Assembly (NCBI GenBank): GCA_045130235.1 | Contig: JBGUPJ010000021.1 | Coordinates: 259,244-323,243, forward strand | Length of the DNA stretch: 64,000 nt | Reading direction: 5' to 3' | Source of the DNA: UBA1756 sp045130235 | GTDB lineage: Bacteria; Bacteroidota; Bacteroidia; Bacteroidales; WCHB1-69 | In this document: positions 1 through 11,700 of the stretch, piece after piece | Layout of the letters: each line of letters opens with the position of its first letter | How positions within the stretch are numbered: the first letter of the stretch is position 1 | The notes under the pieces: model-generated | Told to the model about the DNA's origin: nothing | The model's input: only the letters and a program-made list of their open reading frames with translations | The model's database searches: none | Translations under genes and position numbers: made by a program

Positions 1-588
1 AGGCACGTAGTCAAGAAGGCTCTGGCCAGTGGTACGAATCACGGCGATGACATCGGCACCCTGGCGTGCGCCGGCCTGCGCCTGCACCACGTCCTCGTAG
101 ATATTACCCGTTGCCACAATGATATACAGATACGGCTTGGGACCTTCGCCGATGGTTTTCAGATACTCGTTTCTCTTCGCCACATTGCCTTTGATTCGCT
201 CCATACAGGTGTCCACGTAGGGGGTGACGGCCTTCTGGATTTCGGCAAGGGGGTGGAGTTTCAGCTGGGTGATGTCGAGCTGGCCGTTCATCATGGCCTC
301 CGCGATCTCCTGCGGCGATTTGCCCGTCTCCAAAATGGCGTTACCCATATAGAAAAGCACGCCTTCTTTCAGCACGCCTTTCTCTTGCAAGGCATTCACC
401 ACCACATTCGGCAGCGGCACGTCGTTGCTGTCGATGCCGTCGATGCCGATGAGGCGGCAGAGAGTGCGTTCCACGGCAACGGTGGTGTACCCGTCAACAA
501 ATTTTTGCACGTCGGCGGCAATGTCTCCAGCTAATTTTTTAGCATATTTAACTTTTTGAAAATCAAGTCCTAATTTGCTTTTTTCCAT
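1..588 (-). CDS. kamD: D-lysine 5,6-aminomutase alpha subunit (partial)
   Basis: This is the N-terminal 196 codons of a gene that runs off the left edge. The product begins MEKSKLGLDFQKVKYAKKLA and holds the blocks TTVAVERTLCRLIGIDGID and AVIRTTGQSLLDYVP, which I recognise as the KamD family. KamD with KamE is the adenosylcobalamin- and PLP-dependent mutase that moves the terminal amino group of D-lysine or L-beta-lysine in cytoplasmic lysine fermentation to acetate and butyrate. The start is ATG at 588, with an AT-rich leader and a -33/-7 promoter at 641-671. The partner kamE and the other lysine-fermentation genes would lie beyond the left edge. The family call is confident because several conserved blocks are present; the rest of the protein cannot be seen. 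Confidence 0.88.
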   Translation of the reverse strand, partial: MEKSKLGLDFQKVKYAKKLAGDIAADVQKFVDGYTTVAVERTLCRLIGIDGIDSNDVPLPNVVVNALQEKGVLKEGVLFYMGNAILETGKSPQEIAEAMMNGQLDITQLKLHPLAEIQKAVTPYVDTCMERIKGNVAKRNEYLKTIGEGPKPYLYIIVATGNIYEDVVQAQAGARQGADVIAVIRTTGQSLLDYVP

Positions 589-640
589 TCTTTTTATGTT
601 GATTTTTTATAAAATAATTCTAATTACAGAAATTAAGCGG

Positions 641-671
641 CAAAATTACAAAACAATTTCAAAATGACAAA
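641..671 (-). promoter_or_regulatory. Bacteroidota promoter for kamD
   Basis: On the minus strand, TAATTTTG (648-641) matches the -7 consensus TAnnTTTG. A TTTG at 671-668 lies 19 bp further upstream, the usual place of the -33 element. The leader to the kamD ATG at 588 would be about 45 nt. This is the best two-box promoter in the window. Confidence 0.7.
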
Positions 672-693
672 TGCTGATATGGAGCTTTTTTTG

Positions 694-701
694 TAACTTT
701 G
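694..701 (+). promoter_or_regulatory. -7 promoter element (TAACTTTG) for the antiporter gene
   Basis: TAACTTTG followed by CACCC lies 19 bp before the ATG at 720. It is divergent from the kamD promoter, and the two -7 boxes are about 45 bp apart. No clear -33 TTTG is visible. Confidence 0.6.
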
Positions 702-719
702 CACCCTTAATTTTTAGCT

Positions 720-2486
720 ATGTCAGAAGACCTCCATTTTGTGAGCGATTTGGCGCTCATTCTCATATCTGCGGGTGTTATAACTGTGATTTTCAAGTTG
801 TTGAAACAACCGCTTGTGCTAGGGTATATCGTGGCCGGATTCCTTGTTGGACCCCATTTCAAAATTTTTCCCACCGTAATGGAGCAGACTTCTATTCATG
901 AATGGTCGGAAATCGGTATCATCTTTTTGCTTTTTGCCCTTGGACTTGAATTTAGTTTTAAAAAGCTTTTTAAAGTGGGTGGCACCGCTATCATTGCCTC
1001 CATCGCGGAAATTGTGATCATGTTCTGCATAGGCTTTTTCACGGGCTATCTGATGAAGTGGACCGTGATGGAGAGCATTTTCCTTGGCGGTATGTTGGCG
1101 ATGTCTTCCACCACTATCATCATCAAGGCTTTCGATGATTTGTCGTTGAAGAAGGAACGGTTCGCTGACATCACTATGGTCATTCTCATCATTCAAGATA
1201 TTGTGGCGATTTTAATGATGGTCTTGCTGTCCACGGCGGCGGTGAGCCGGCAGGTGGACGGTACCGACATGCTCATGTGCATTGTGAAGCTTGTGTTTTT
1301 CATGGTGCTATGGTTTGTGGTGGGTATTTCTATCATCCCCACCTTTTTCAGGAAGGCAAAAAAATATATTAACGACGAGACGCTGCTCATCATTTCTATT
1401 GGGCTCTGTTTCGGGATGGTGGTCTTTGCTAATTATGTCGGTTTCTCGTCAGCTTTGGGCGCTTTTGTGATGGGATCTATTTTGTCTGAAACTATTGAGG
1501 CAGAGCATATTGAAAAATTATTGAAAAGTGTGAAGGATCTGTTTGGGGCCATCTTTTTTGTCTCAGTAGGTATGATGGTAGATCCGAAAATTTTAGTGGA
1601 TTATTGGCCTACAATTTTGACGCTTACTTGTATTGTGTTGGTGGTGAAGGCGTTGATATCCTCTTTCAGTGTGTTGATTGCAGGGGAAGATTTGAAAACT
1701 TCGTTGCAGGTCGGATTCAGTTTGGCACAGATTGGCGAATTTGCATTCATCATCGCCGCACTTGGTGTTTCATTAAAAGTGATGAATCCCGTCATCTATC
1801 CGATTATTGTCGCGGTGGCGGTCATCAGTACTTTCACAACCCCGTACTGCATACGTTTGTCTGGACCTGTTTTCCGTTTTTTGGATAAGCGTATTCCTGA
1901 AAAAGTGAAAAAGGTGTTGGATGCCTATCAGTTGTTGGGTGGCGCCAACAAGTTTGGCAGCGGATGGCGTAAAGTAATATCCACATCCTTGGTGCGCACC
2001 ATTGTCTTTGGTGTGTGTAGTATGGCAGTGGTGCTGGTCGCTGCAAGGTTTTTTTATCCCTTTACTATCAGTAAGTTAAAGGATGTTTTGCGCCATGAAT
2101 GGATTGTCAATCTGATCAACTGCGTGGTCACGCTGTTAGTGCTTGCCCCATTTTTGTTGGGACTGATCCGGCATGGCAGTCGCACCCAGTATGTTTATGC
2201 GCAACTATGGCGGCAGAATCGCTCCAATCGCATCGCTATTGTGACGTGGACACTGCTGCGCATTTTTGCTGCCTGCATGTTTGTGGTGGCGGTTCTCTCC
2301 AAAACCTTCAATGCCAGTTTGTGGGTGCTGCTCCCCATAGCCATTGTGCTGGTGCTGTTTATCGGATTGTCGCATAGTATGTTGCAGCGTTATGTGCGCT
2401 TGGAGGAGAATTTCATGCAGAATTTGAATGCGAAAGAAAATGAGGCTACGCAGGTGACGACTGCGGAGTCAGGGAGACAAGGGTAG
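720..2486 (+). CDS. CPA2-family monovalent cation/proton antiporter (KefB-like)
   Basis: The 588-residue inner-membrane protein matches the Na+/H+ exchanger (CPA2/KefB) domain over about residues 8-385. It begins with the typical segment PLVLGYIVAGFLVGPHF (31-47), followed by the half-helix block EIGIIFLLFALGLEFSF. The C-terminal 200 residues carry several further membrane segments and a short charged tail. I see no TrkA-N/RCK nucleotide-binding domain, so it differs from classic KefB/KefC. The family exchanges K+ or Na+ for protons; which ion is used here cannot be told. It is a single-gene unit with its own -7 box upstream and a strong terminator downstream. Confidence 0.88.
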   Translation: MSEDLHFVSDLALILISAGVITVIFKLLKQPLVLGYIVAGFLVGPHFKIFPTVMEQTSIHEWSEIGIIFLLFALGLEFSFKKLFKVGGTAIIASIAEIVIMFCIGFFTGYLMKWTVMESIFLGGMLAMSSTTIIIKAFDDLSLKKERFADITMVILIIQDIVAILMMVLLSTAAVSRQVDGTDMLMCIVKLVFFMVLWFVVGISIIPTFFRKAKKYINDETLLIISIGLCFGMVVFANYVGFSSALGAFVMGSILSETIEAEHIEKLLKSVKDLFGAIFFVSVGMMVDPKILVDYWPTILTLTCIVLVVKALISSFSVLIAGEDLKTSLQVGFSLAQIGEFAFIIAALGVSLKVMNPVIYPIIVAVAVISTFTTPYCIRLSGPVFRFLDKRIPEKVKKVLDAYQLLGGANKFGSGWRKVISTSLVRTIVFGVCSMAVVLVAARFFYPFTISKLKDVLRHEWIVNLINCVVTLLVLAPFLLGLIRHGSRTQYVYAQLWRQNRSNRIAIVTWTLLRIFAACMFVVAVLSKTFNASLWVLLPIAIVLVLFIGLSHSMLQRYVRLEENFMQNLNAKENEATQVTTAESGRQG

Positions 2487-2521
2487 TTCGAGAAGTCGGC
2501 ACCGTTTGTTTTGTTTGATAT

Positions 2522-2562
2522 AAGGCACTGATTGATAATTCAATTGGTGCCTTTATTTATTT
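2522..2562 (+). terminator. Rho-independent terminator after the antiporter gene
   Basis: AAGGCAC (2522-2528) pairs with GTGCCTT (2547-2553). The stem continues through two wobble pairs into ATTGA/TCAAT around a TAAT loop, giving about 14 pairs. A T-rich run follows, so the giant gene downstream is a separate transcription unit. Confidence 0.8.
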
Positions 2563-2654
2563 GCCCTATAATTATTTTAAAATAAATTCATTATTAGGGC
2601 AACATTTTTCTGTGAAAATGGTAAAAAAACTATGGTAAAATGAATTATTTTTAG

Positions 2655-2662
2655 TAATTTTG
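2655..2662 (+). promoter_or_regulatory. -7 promoter element (TAATTTTG) for the giant gene
   Basis: TAATTTTG lies 56 bp before the ATG at 2719 in an AT-rich region just after the terminator. No strong -33 box is seen. It would drive the giant gene and the two lipoprotein genes behind it. Confidence 0.55.
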
Positions 2663-2718
2663 CTTTTATTGGTTGAAATAAAAAGTTTTGATTAACTTAT
2701 TGAATAATAGATAGTTAT

Positions 2719-5700
2719 ATGAAGCGATTGGGATTTAAACTGCTGTTAGCTGCAGCGATGGGCATGCTGTTGGGACATGTGCATGCTCAAAATACCAACA
2801 ACTTATGCCTCAATGCCAACCCGTTCTGTACGGATGAGAACCCTTACGGTGTTTCGTTCCCTGCGGGTACTGATGCTACGGCCACCCCGGACCTTCCGGA
2901 TGCTCAGCGTGGCTGCTTGTATTATACTCCTGCACCGGCATGGTATGTGATGCAAATTGACAACCCCGGCGATCTGTTGATTTACATGCAGCACAGCGGT
3001 GGTCGTGATATCGACTTCGCTTGCTGGGGGCCTTTTACGGGCTACAACACATACGGCGAACTCCTCCAGGCTGTCTGTACTTCACGACTCACGGGTAATG
3101 GTAGTACCCATCGTCCCAACAATGGCTATCACGATCCCAACAATCCCGGCACATGGGGCGGCTATCCCAACGGCAACCTCATCGACTGTAGCTATAGTGC
3201 GGCTTCTACAGAATGGTGCTTCATTCCTGATGCACAAGTCGGTCAGTGGTATATCTTTTTGATTTGTAACTATTCGCGCGCTTCTGGTACCATCTCTTTC
3301 AATGTACAGGATGGTGAGGCTACCACCAACTGCAACATTTTGGCCAATATCAGTAACAACGGTCCTCTTTGTGAAGGAGAGGATTTGCAACTTTTCTGCA
3401 ACGCCACCAGTACTATCGGTTATACCTGGACCGGTCCCAACGGTTTCACCTCTAACCAGCAGAATCCTATCATTCCCAACGTGACCCCCGCCGCTTCAGG
3501 CACTTACACGGTCACTTATCGTCCCAACAATGCCAATGAGGTGCAGACAGGTACCACCACCGTGGAGGTCTATGACCGTCCGACCGCTGAAATCACTCCT
3601 TCACAGGAAGGTCTGTGTAATGGTGAGGCCGTCATGCTGTACGGATCCTCCGACTGCGCAACGTGTCAGTATCAGTGGAGCAACGGTTCCAACCAGCATT
3701 CCATCAGTGTGCTGCCTACTGTAACGACCACCTATACCTTGACGGTAACGAATGGCAATTGTAGTTCGGTGGCATCGCAGACTATCTTGGTGGGCGCAGT
3801 GCCTACCGTGGCAGTCGCACCTTCTGTCATCACCCTCTGCTCTGCCATCGGTTATGTGGATCTGGAGGCTATCTCCACCCAGTGCGGTACGGGTTGTACA
3901 TACGAGTGGAGCAATGGCGTCACGGGAGCAGTGGACCATGTCACAATGGGTGACTGCACTCCTGATGTGGACAACATCTTCACGGTGACCTGTACCAACA
4001 GTTACGGTTGTACGGCCGAAGCCTACGCCATCGTCCGTATGACGGAGAACGTGAACGTGGCCGACTGTAACGTGTTCTATGCCGATAACCATGGTGATCC
4101 GGTATCGCAGGGTCTTACACCATCTTCGCCGACAACGGTTCAGCATGCCATCGAGCAGGCTTCGTGTACCAACGCCATTATCCGACTGGATACGGGTGTG
4201 TACGTCATTGACCAGCCGATCCATCTGGCCAGCAACTTGACGATTGAAGGTGGATTTATGGATGATTATAAGGTGAAGACTTCTGAGATCGGAGCCACCA
4301 CGATCTATCGTTCTAGCCAATACGTGGAAGGAACCTCAATGGCTCCGCGACTGGTGGCCATAGAGGCGAGCAGCTTGAACGACTTCCGTTTGCAGGACCT
4401 CACCATTCAGACCGCTGATGCCCCCAATCTGCCCGGCATCAACACCACCACCAATGCGGCTGATGATAAAGACTGCTACAATATGGTGGAGCCTGGCGAG
4501 CAGATGCCAGCAGCTTATGTCCATTGCGGCAATACCGCCATTTCAGCATACCAAATTCTTCCGGGACAGAACCCTTACAGCCGTTTTGTCACGCTGTATA
4601 AGTCGGCCGAGCTGGGCGGAGTGCCGGCTACATTCACCGCCCTCGGACTGGATGTGGCAACGGTGACGGATGTGCCAGTGGACGGTAACCTGCGTTATGT
4701 GACCATCACCTTCATTGAAGTTCCTTTCGAGAATTTCAACGACTATTGCCAAGCCAACGGAACAGCTCCGACCGGTAGCGGTGTGGGTTATTATACAGAC
4801 CTCTTCGGAATGCCGGGCGCTACGGTAGTCTATGACGGTTATTTCTGTGTGGATGGAACAGGATTGCTCACCTTCCCCATCAATTATGACTATCAGGGCG
4901 GCAACTTGATTGTCATTTTCGACGGTATCGCTTGTTACACCAGCAACAACAATGGTGGTTGTACCATTACCGTGCAGGGTGGTACTACCAATGCAAGTGA
5001 CTATATGTCGGGTCGTATGACTGTCCAAAGCAACACTCCTTTGAGTGGCCAGTGGGATCGTATCCCCAGATATTTTCCGGAGCGTCCCAATATCTCTTTC
5101 TTCACATGTACTGACCGAACGGTGGAAGGCAATGTGGTGGCAACGGTCAATCCGGGCACTACGCCCCAGAGTTTCCCATTGCCGGGTGATGCGGGTCATC
5201 ATCGTACTGCCGCTCTTTATACTTCCTCCGAGATTGGAACGGGTCCGCGTATGCTCTCCGGCATCGCCTTGGATGTGGCCAACATTAGTCCTGTGGCAGG
5301 TAGAACGCGCACGGTGCGCATCTATTTGAAAAATACTACGGATGCCACCTTGACCCCCGGTCAGGTGTGGAACCAATATATATCGAACTCTTCACTGGTA
5401 TATTCGGGTACCTTCTGTGAGGATGCTACGGGTTGGACCACCTTCCCTGTCAACTTCGCCTACGAGGGTAACAATCTGATGGTGATGATTGAGGGTGAAG
5501 GCTGCGGTTCTACCGGTGGTTGTCCTGTGATGGTTAATTGTAGCTCAGTAGCTGACCAATGCGTGTTCACCACCACCAATGATGGCGCCTACTATTCCAT
5601 AAACTCACTGTCTGCCAGCGCTTATCGTCCTAATTTGCAGCTATATTCGACAAGTACAGAAGATGATATCTTCTATGTGAATGAATCCAATTACGGTGTC

Positions 5701-8700
5701 TCGACCTACGGTGTGCACTTGGCCAATTGTGGCCGGTACGACATCGTGCGTTGTCGTATCATTGCTGGAAATGCCAGCCAAGGTAAGAATGGTACTCCAG
5801 GAAAGAATGGTGGTGATGGTGGTGATGGTGGAAATGGAAGCCTTGGTTTGACGGGTGTGATTGAGGATGGCACACCTAATGGTGAGATGGGTACGCAGTT
5901 CGTGTCGGGTGGCGCTGGTGGTTTAGGAGGTAGAGCAGGAACCTCGGCAGGTACAGCTACTCCGGCCGGCCAGGGAGGAAATGGCGGTAACGGTGGCCAG
6001 TATGGAACCGAGACCCCGTATTCCACGAATGCTGGTGGTAATGGAACCGATGGCGGTAACAACCCCAATTCGCGTACGATGGGCCATACCAATGATGCGC
6101 AGGCCAGCTCGTCGCCGGGTACCGTAACGGCTACTGCTCAGTGGTCAAATGCTTCTTTAATACAGACGGCAGCCAATGGCTCTTCCGGTGTGAATGGTGT
6201 GAATGGTGTAACGGCTAACCCTGTATATAACAACTACTTCAACCCCGGTGTTCAGGTGAATGGTGGCGATGGTACCGGCGGTAGCGGTGGTGGTGGCGGT
6301 GGCGGCGGTGGTGCCGCTGCGGCCAAGAACACTTACGATTCCGATATGCGTCTGGCACTGGCTTCCGGTAGTGGCGGCGGCGGTGGCGGCGGCGGTGGCG
6401 GCGGCGGCCAAGGTGGCGGCGGCGGTTACGGCGGCGGCTCCTCCTTCGGTATCTACTCCTACAACGATGCCGGCAGCCGTACTATTATGGATTGCTACAT
6501 CACAGCAGGTTCTGCTGGAATTGGCGGTGATGGTGCCATTGGCGGTACTGGCGGTGTCGGCGGTGCCGGTGGCGTGTGCAATGATATTGCCAGCACAAGA
6601 GCAAGACGTAACAACAATAATGCTTTGACAGATTATATGGCTTATGCCTATGCGGGTTATGGCGACAATGGCGGTTCCGGCGGTTCCGGCGGTTCCGGCG
6701 GCCGTGGTGCTAATGGCGCGCCCGGTGCCAGCCATGCCACCGTCGATGTGACGAACCTCGGTGTGCCGACCGCTCCGGCGGCTGGTTTCACCAACTGGCA
6801 GAACCTTACAACACAGCCTGTCATCTATGCGGGTTCCCATGAACATCCCTATACCAGCTGTACCGATGTGGATATGGACATGTGCGATGAAAACAGTTCG
6901 CTTTACTACACGACCTTCGGTAGCGAAGCCACCCCGGCATCAGGAAATTCATGTACCACTATCCAATACACGGGTACCACCTCCGACCTCCCTGGTCAGG
7001 TGACGGCAACCGGTCGTAAGACCCCGCGCGCTACGGGTGCTAGCTCTTCCGGATACTATTCCGGATTCAATCTTGTGCTTTTCAGCCCCATCGATCCTGG
7101 CCATATCACGGGTAACCCCGATGTGTGTCCGGGTGATTACAGTTACTGTATCACATACGAACCTGGTTATTTCTATTCTTGGGATATTATTCAAGGTAGA
7201 GAATACGCGGAATTCATTTCCGATACCACCCTCAACTGCGTGGCTGTTACCTTCACGAATATTACAACGGAAGTACAGCAGGTGGCTCTCGAAGTCCAGA
7301 TCAGCCCGCCCTGCTGCCCGAGTTTTGCACGCGACACGTTCTGGATCGATGTGGAACCCATGGTTCACATCTCTTATTTGACACCCGATATGCGTCTCTG
7401 TACGGGTGATGATGCTACACTGACGGTAACGGCTACCCCGCCGGATGCCACCTACCAGTGGATGCTGAACGGCAACCCCATCAGCGGCGCTAACACGAAT
7501 ACCTATGAAATTACCGATGCCTCACCTGTCAATACGGGTGAGTATGTGGTGGTGGTGACCGGTGCGTGTAATGTGGAGATGGATACGGTGGAGGTGACAC
7601 TCTATACCATGCCGGTAGTGGAGGTCGTGGTGGATGAGCCTCTGTGCGTGCCCGACTATCCGCTGTTTATCTTCACCTCTAATATGAATGGAGTGGAAAT
7701 TACCTATACTTTCGAGGGTAATACCTATACAGAAATACTTGACGAAGGTGAGAATTATGTGGATTGGATTGAAGCCCACGGCACAGGAATTGTCTCTGTG
7801 ATTTCAGCCATCTCGCCGGATGGATGCGAGAATACTGCTATCTCACAAGACCTGTTCCTCGCCATGAACAGCGATGATGTTACTTCCGCAGGTCCTGACC
7901 GTACCTATTGTGAGACATACGTTCCCATAGAAGCTGTTGAGCCCGACAATGAGGGAGACCATGTGAGTTATGGTCACTGGGAATTCGTATCTGCCATGCC
8001 TCCAGCTAATACCGTCATCTTCGACGATGTCAACGCTTATAGTACCCATATCACAGCCAGTGGCCCTGGCACATACGAGATTCGTTGGGTGCTGACTGTG
8101 GAAAGCCCTTGCCCCGACGAAGTGGCCGATACAGTGGTGATTACCATCACGCAACCGCTTAACTTCAATTTCAGTCCCAATCCCGCTTCCTGCTATGGTG
8201 AACCGGTTGACCTTACCGCAATTGGTAGCGGCGGAACATCTCCGTACACCTACTATTGGATTGATAATAGCGATCCCTCTAATCCAGAAGTCATTTCCGT
8301 AGAAGACCATGCCGATGGCTTAGTGCCTGGTGTGAACTACTTGTTGGTGATGATGGATGAGAATGAATGCGAACTCGACAGTAACTTTGTTATCGAGCTG
8401 CTTGCCTCTCAAACGGTTTCCATCCGTGATATTGATACCATTTGTCCTAATGAGAATTCATTCCCCATCACAATTGATATCTCACAGGGTACAGCCCCAT
8501 TCCATATCTCCCTTTCATGTCAAGGCCGTACCTATAATTTTGACTCGGATGAGTCTCAAGTGGATTATACAATGCCTTTGTTGAATACAGGGTGTGACCT
8601 TCACGACACTATTTTCATGACTGTATCGGACGATAATGGTTGTACCGCATACGATACGGCTGCTTTCGTGGTCGCAGACATTTACGCGCCCGTCATTTCG

Positions 8701-11700
8701 GGCATCATCCCGAACGACACCTTCGCTTGCCCGTCGGATATCCCAGTAGCCTTCAACTCGTTGAGCATGCTGACTCAAAACTTGTCGGGTGGCGATAATA
8801 CCATCACCGACAATTGCAGCATTGGCGTTATGTTGAGTATGACCATGTCGGAGACTACGGATATAGAAGGATGTAAGTACACCATTGTGCGTACTTATAC
8901 GGTGTCGGATGCTTGCAATAATTCCTCTACCGTCACCCATACCATCATCGTCGAAGATACCATAGCACCTGTGGTGGTCGGCACGTTGAGTGATATGAAT
9001 GTGACCTGTGTGGATGATGTTACGTCTGAGATCTCAGACCTGAATACCTTGATCTCTACTTACAGACTTACAGTTTCTGACAACTGTTCGCCTCTTGGGG
9101 ATTTGACTTTGGCGGCCACAACGGAAAACTTTACTGCTTTGTGTGGAGCCTCCTACATACGTACCTATACCATAACAGATACGTGCGGAAATTCTACAGA
9201 TATTATTCAGAATATTATTTTTAATGATAATACTCCTCCAGTAGTTACTGGCACATTGCGTGATACTACCATCTATGCGGCAGCAGATTGTAGTTTCTCG
9301 AATGTGACAGCCTATGCAACTGTTTCAGATTTGGCTGTTGCTGGAGTGACCGTTACGGATTGTAATCTTGTGGATGAGATTACTTATGTTGATGATAATA
9401 CCGATCCCATCGATGTGTGTGAGAAGATCATCACTAGAACCTATACCATTACAGATAGCTGTAACAACTCCGTTGACATTTCACAGCAAATCCATGTGGT
9501 GGATACTATTTCTCCCGCTGTGGTGGATAATCTTCGCGATACCAATGTATATTATATAGATGCGCAATGTCATTACAATGAGGTAGCTGTACTTAATATC
9601 ACTGATTTCGAGGTTACTGATTGTAATGATGTGAATCTGACTGTGACGCATCGCGATACGGTGGGCGCTCCTGGCGACTGCGAATGGAGTTATGTGAGAG
9701 TCTATTCTTTCACCGACATCTGTAATAATGCTCCCACTATTTTGGAGCAGACCATTACGGTTCGGGATACAACTCGTCCGCAGGTGGTCGATAATTTGGA
9801 AGATACTATATTATATTATACAGGTAATGAATGCGAATTGGATCCCTTCCCGCATCTGACTTTGTCGGATTTTGATGTGGAAGATTGTCGGTATGAAAAT
9901 TTGCAATTCTCTGTTGTTGAACGAGATACTACGAGTGGGGGAGAGGGTTGTGAATGGACTTACACTCGCGTTTATACCTTTGCAGATGATTGTAACAACA
10001 CAACTGTTTCCATCGACCAGCTGATTACGGTGCGCGACACCACCCGTCCGGACATTGCTGGAACGCTGCCGGATACTACCATCTACCGTTTGGCCGACTG
10101 CACCTACGAGCTGCCCGCTAATCTGACCATTGCTGGGTTGGAGGCCGCCGGCCTGACCATCACCGACTGCAATTTGGACAACACTGTTGCCGTGAGCGAC
10201 GCCAACTTGGTGGGCAACGACTGTAGTGCGACAGTGGTAAGAACTTACACCATCTCTGACCTCTGCGGTAATTCCAACACCATCACCCAGAACATCATCA
10301 TTGAAGATACTACCCGTCCGTATCTGACTGCCCCGATTGCCGATTCTCTCCTGACGGCTACCAATTGCGACTTTGTGGTGCCTGATTTCGTGACGATTGC
10401 CCGCACATTGGCGGTGGACAACTGTACGGCCACGGCTAATATCGACATCCAGCAGTCGGAGGCTGCCGGCACGCCCGTCACCGATGCGATGGATGTGACC
10501 GTCACCCTCGAGGATGCCTGCGGTAACGACACCAGCTACACCATCCATATCTCGCTGCCCGAAGAGCTGACGCTGACGCTTCATCAAGGCGACACCGCCA
10601 TCTGCGAAGGCCAGAGCGTGACCCTGCCCACCACTTTCACCGGTGGCGTGGCTCCCTATACGTACGAGTGGCAACCCACCAGCGGCCTTAATGTCGCTGA
10701 TGCCGACACAGTTGTCGCCACTCCGGAAGATGGTACTTATAACTATCAGGTGACCATCACCGATAACAACGGCTGTACCGCATCGCAAACGGTTACCGTT
10801 ATTGTCGATACCCTGCCCGCAGAGCCTACGCTCACCCCCACACCCGATGTGGCTTGCCAAGGTGGCTCCAACGGTACTATCACTATCGAGGATCCTGTGG
10901 GAGCTGGCTACAGCTACTCGCTTAACGGTGCCGCTTTCCAGGATACTACGAATGTCTATTCGGGACTTTCAGCTAATAACTATACAGTTGTAGTACAATC
11001 CAATACGGTCAATGGTACCAACTGTCAGGCAACCTCCACCATTGAGGTCGAAAGCTCGCCCACCAACCCGCGTGTCGCTATCGACTCTCTGGATGTTGAC
11101 CTCCTGCTCTGTCCCAACCAGGGAACACAGGTGATTACCGCCCGTATTCTCAGCGGCACCGAGCCTTACGTGGTGGCTTGGACGGGTGCTACAGTTGACC
11201 CGGCCGACAGTCTGACGGCTACCGTCGCGGTGGATGCTGCCGCCTGCGATTCCGTTTATACGGTTTCCATTATGATTACTGATGGTAACGAGTGCGAGGC
11301 CTCCAGCGAGTATGCCTTCCGTATTGTGGATACGCTGGCTCCCGCCATCCATGGCGTGCTGGTGAACGACACCGTCGCTTGCCCCAACGATGTGCCCGCC
11401 CCGTATGCCGATCTGACCGCGCTGAATGCAGCCCTCGTCGGCAACGATGCCGGTATCGAGGATAGCTGTACCGCGTTCGCCAACTTGGTGATGACGATGG
11501 AAACTGCTGATTATACGCAGAGCTGTGATTATCAAATTGTTAGAACTTATAATGTGGCCGATGAATGCGGTAATTCATCTTCCATTACCCATACCATCAT
11601 CGTTCATGATACCATCGCACCTGTTATTACGGGTACGATTGATGCCGAGATGGTGGTTTGTGTGGCCGACTTCACCGATGCGGTTCAAACCGTGGATGAC

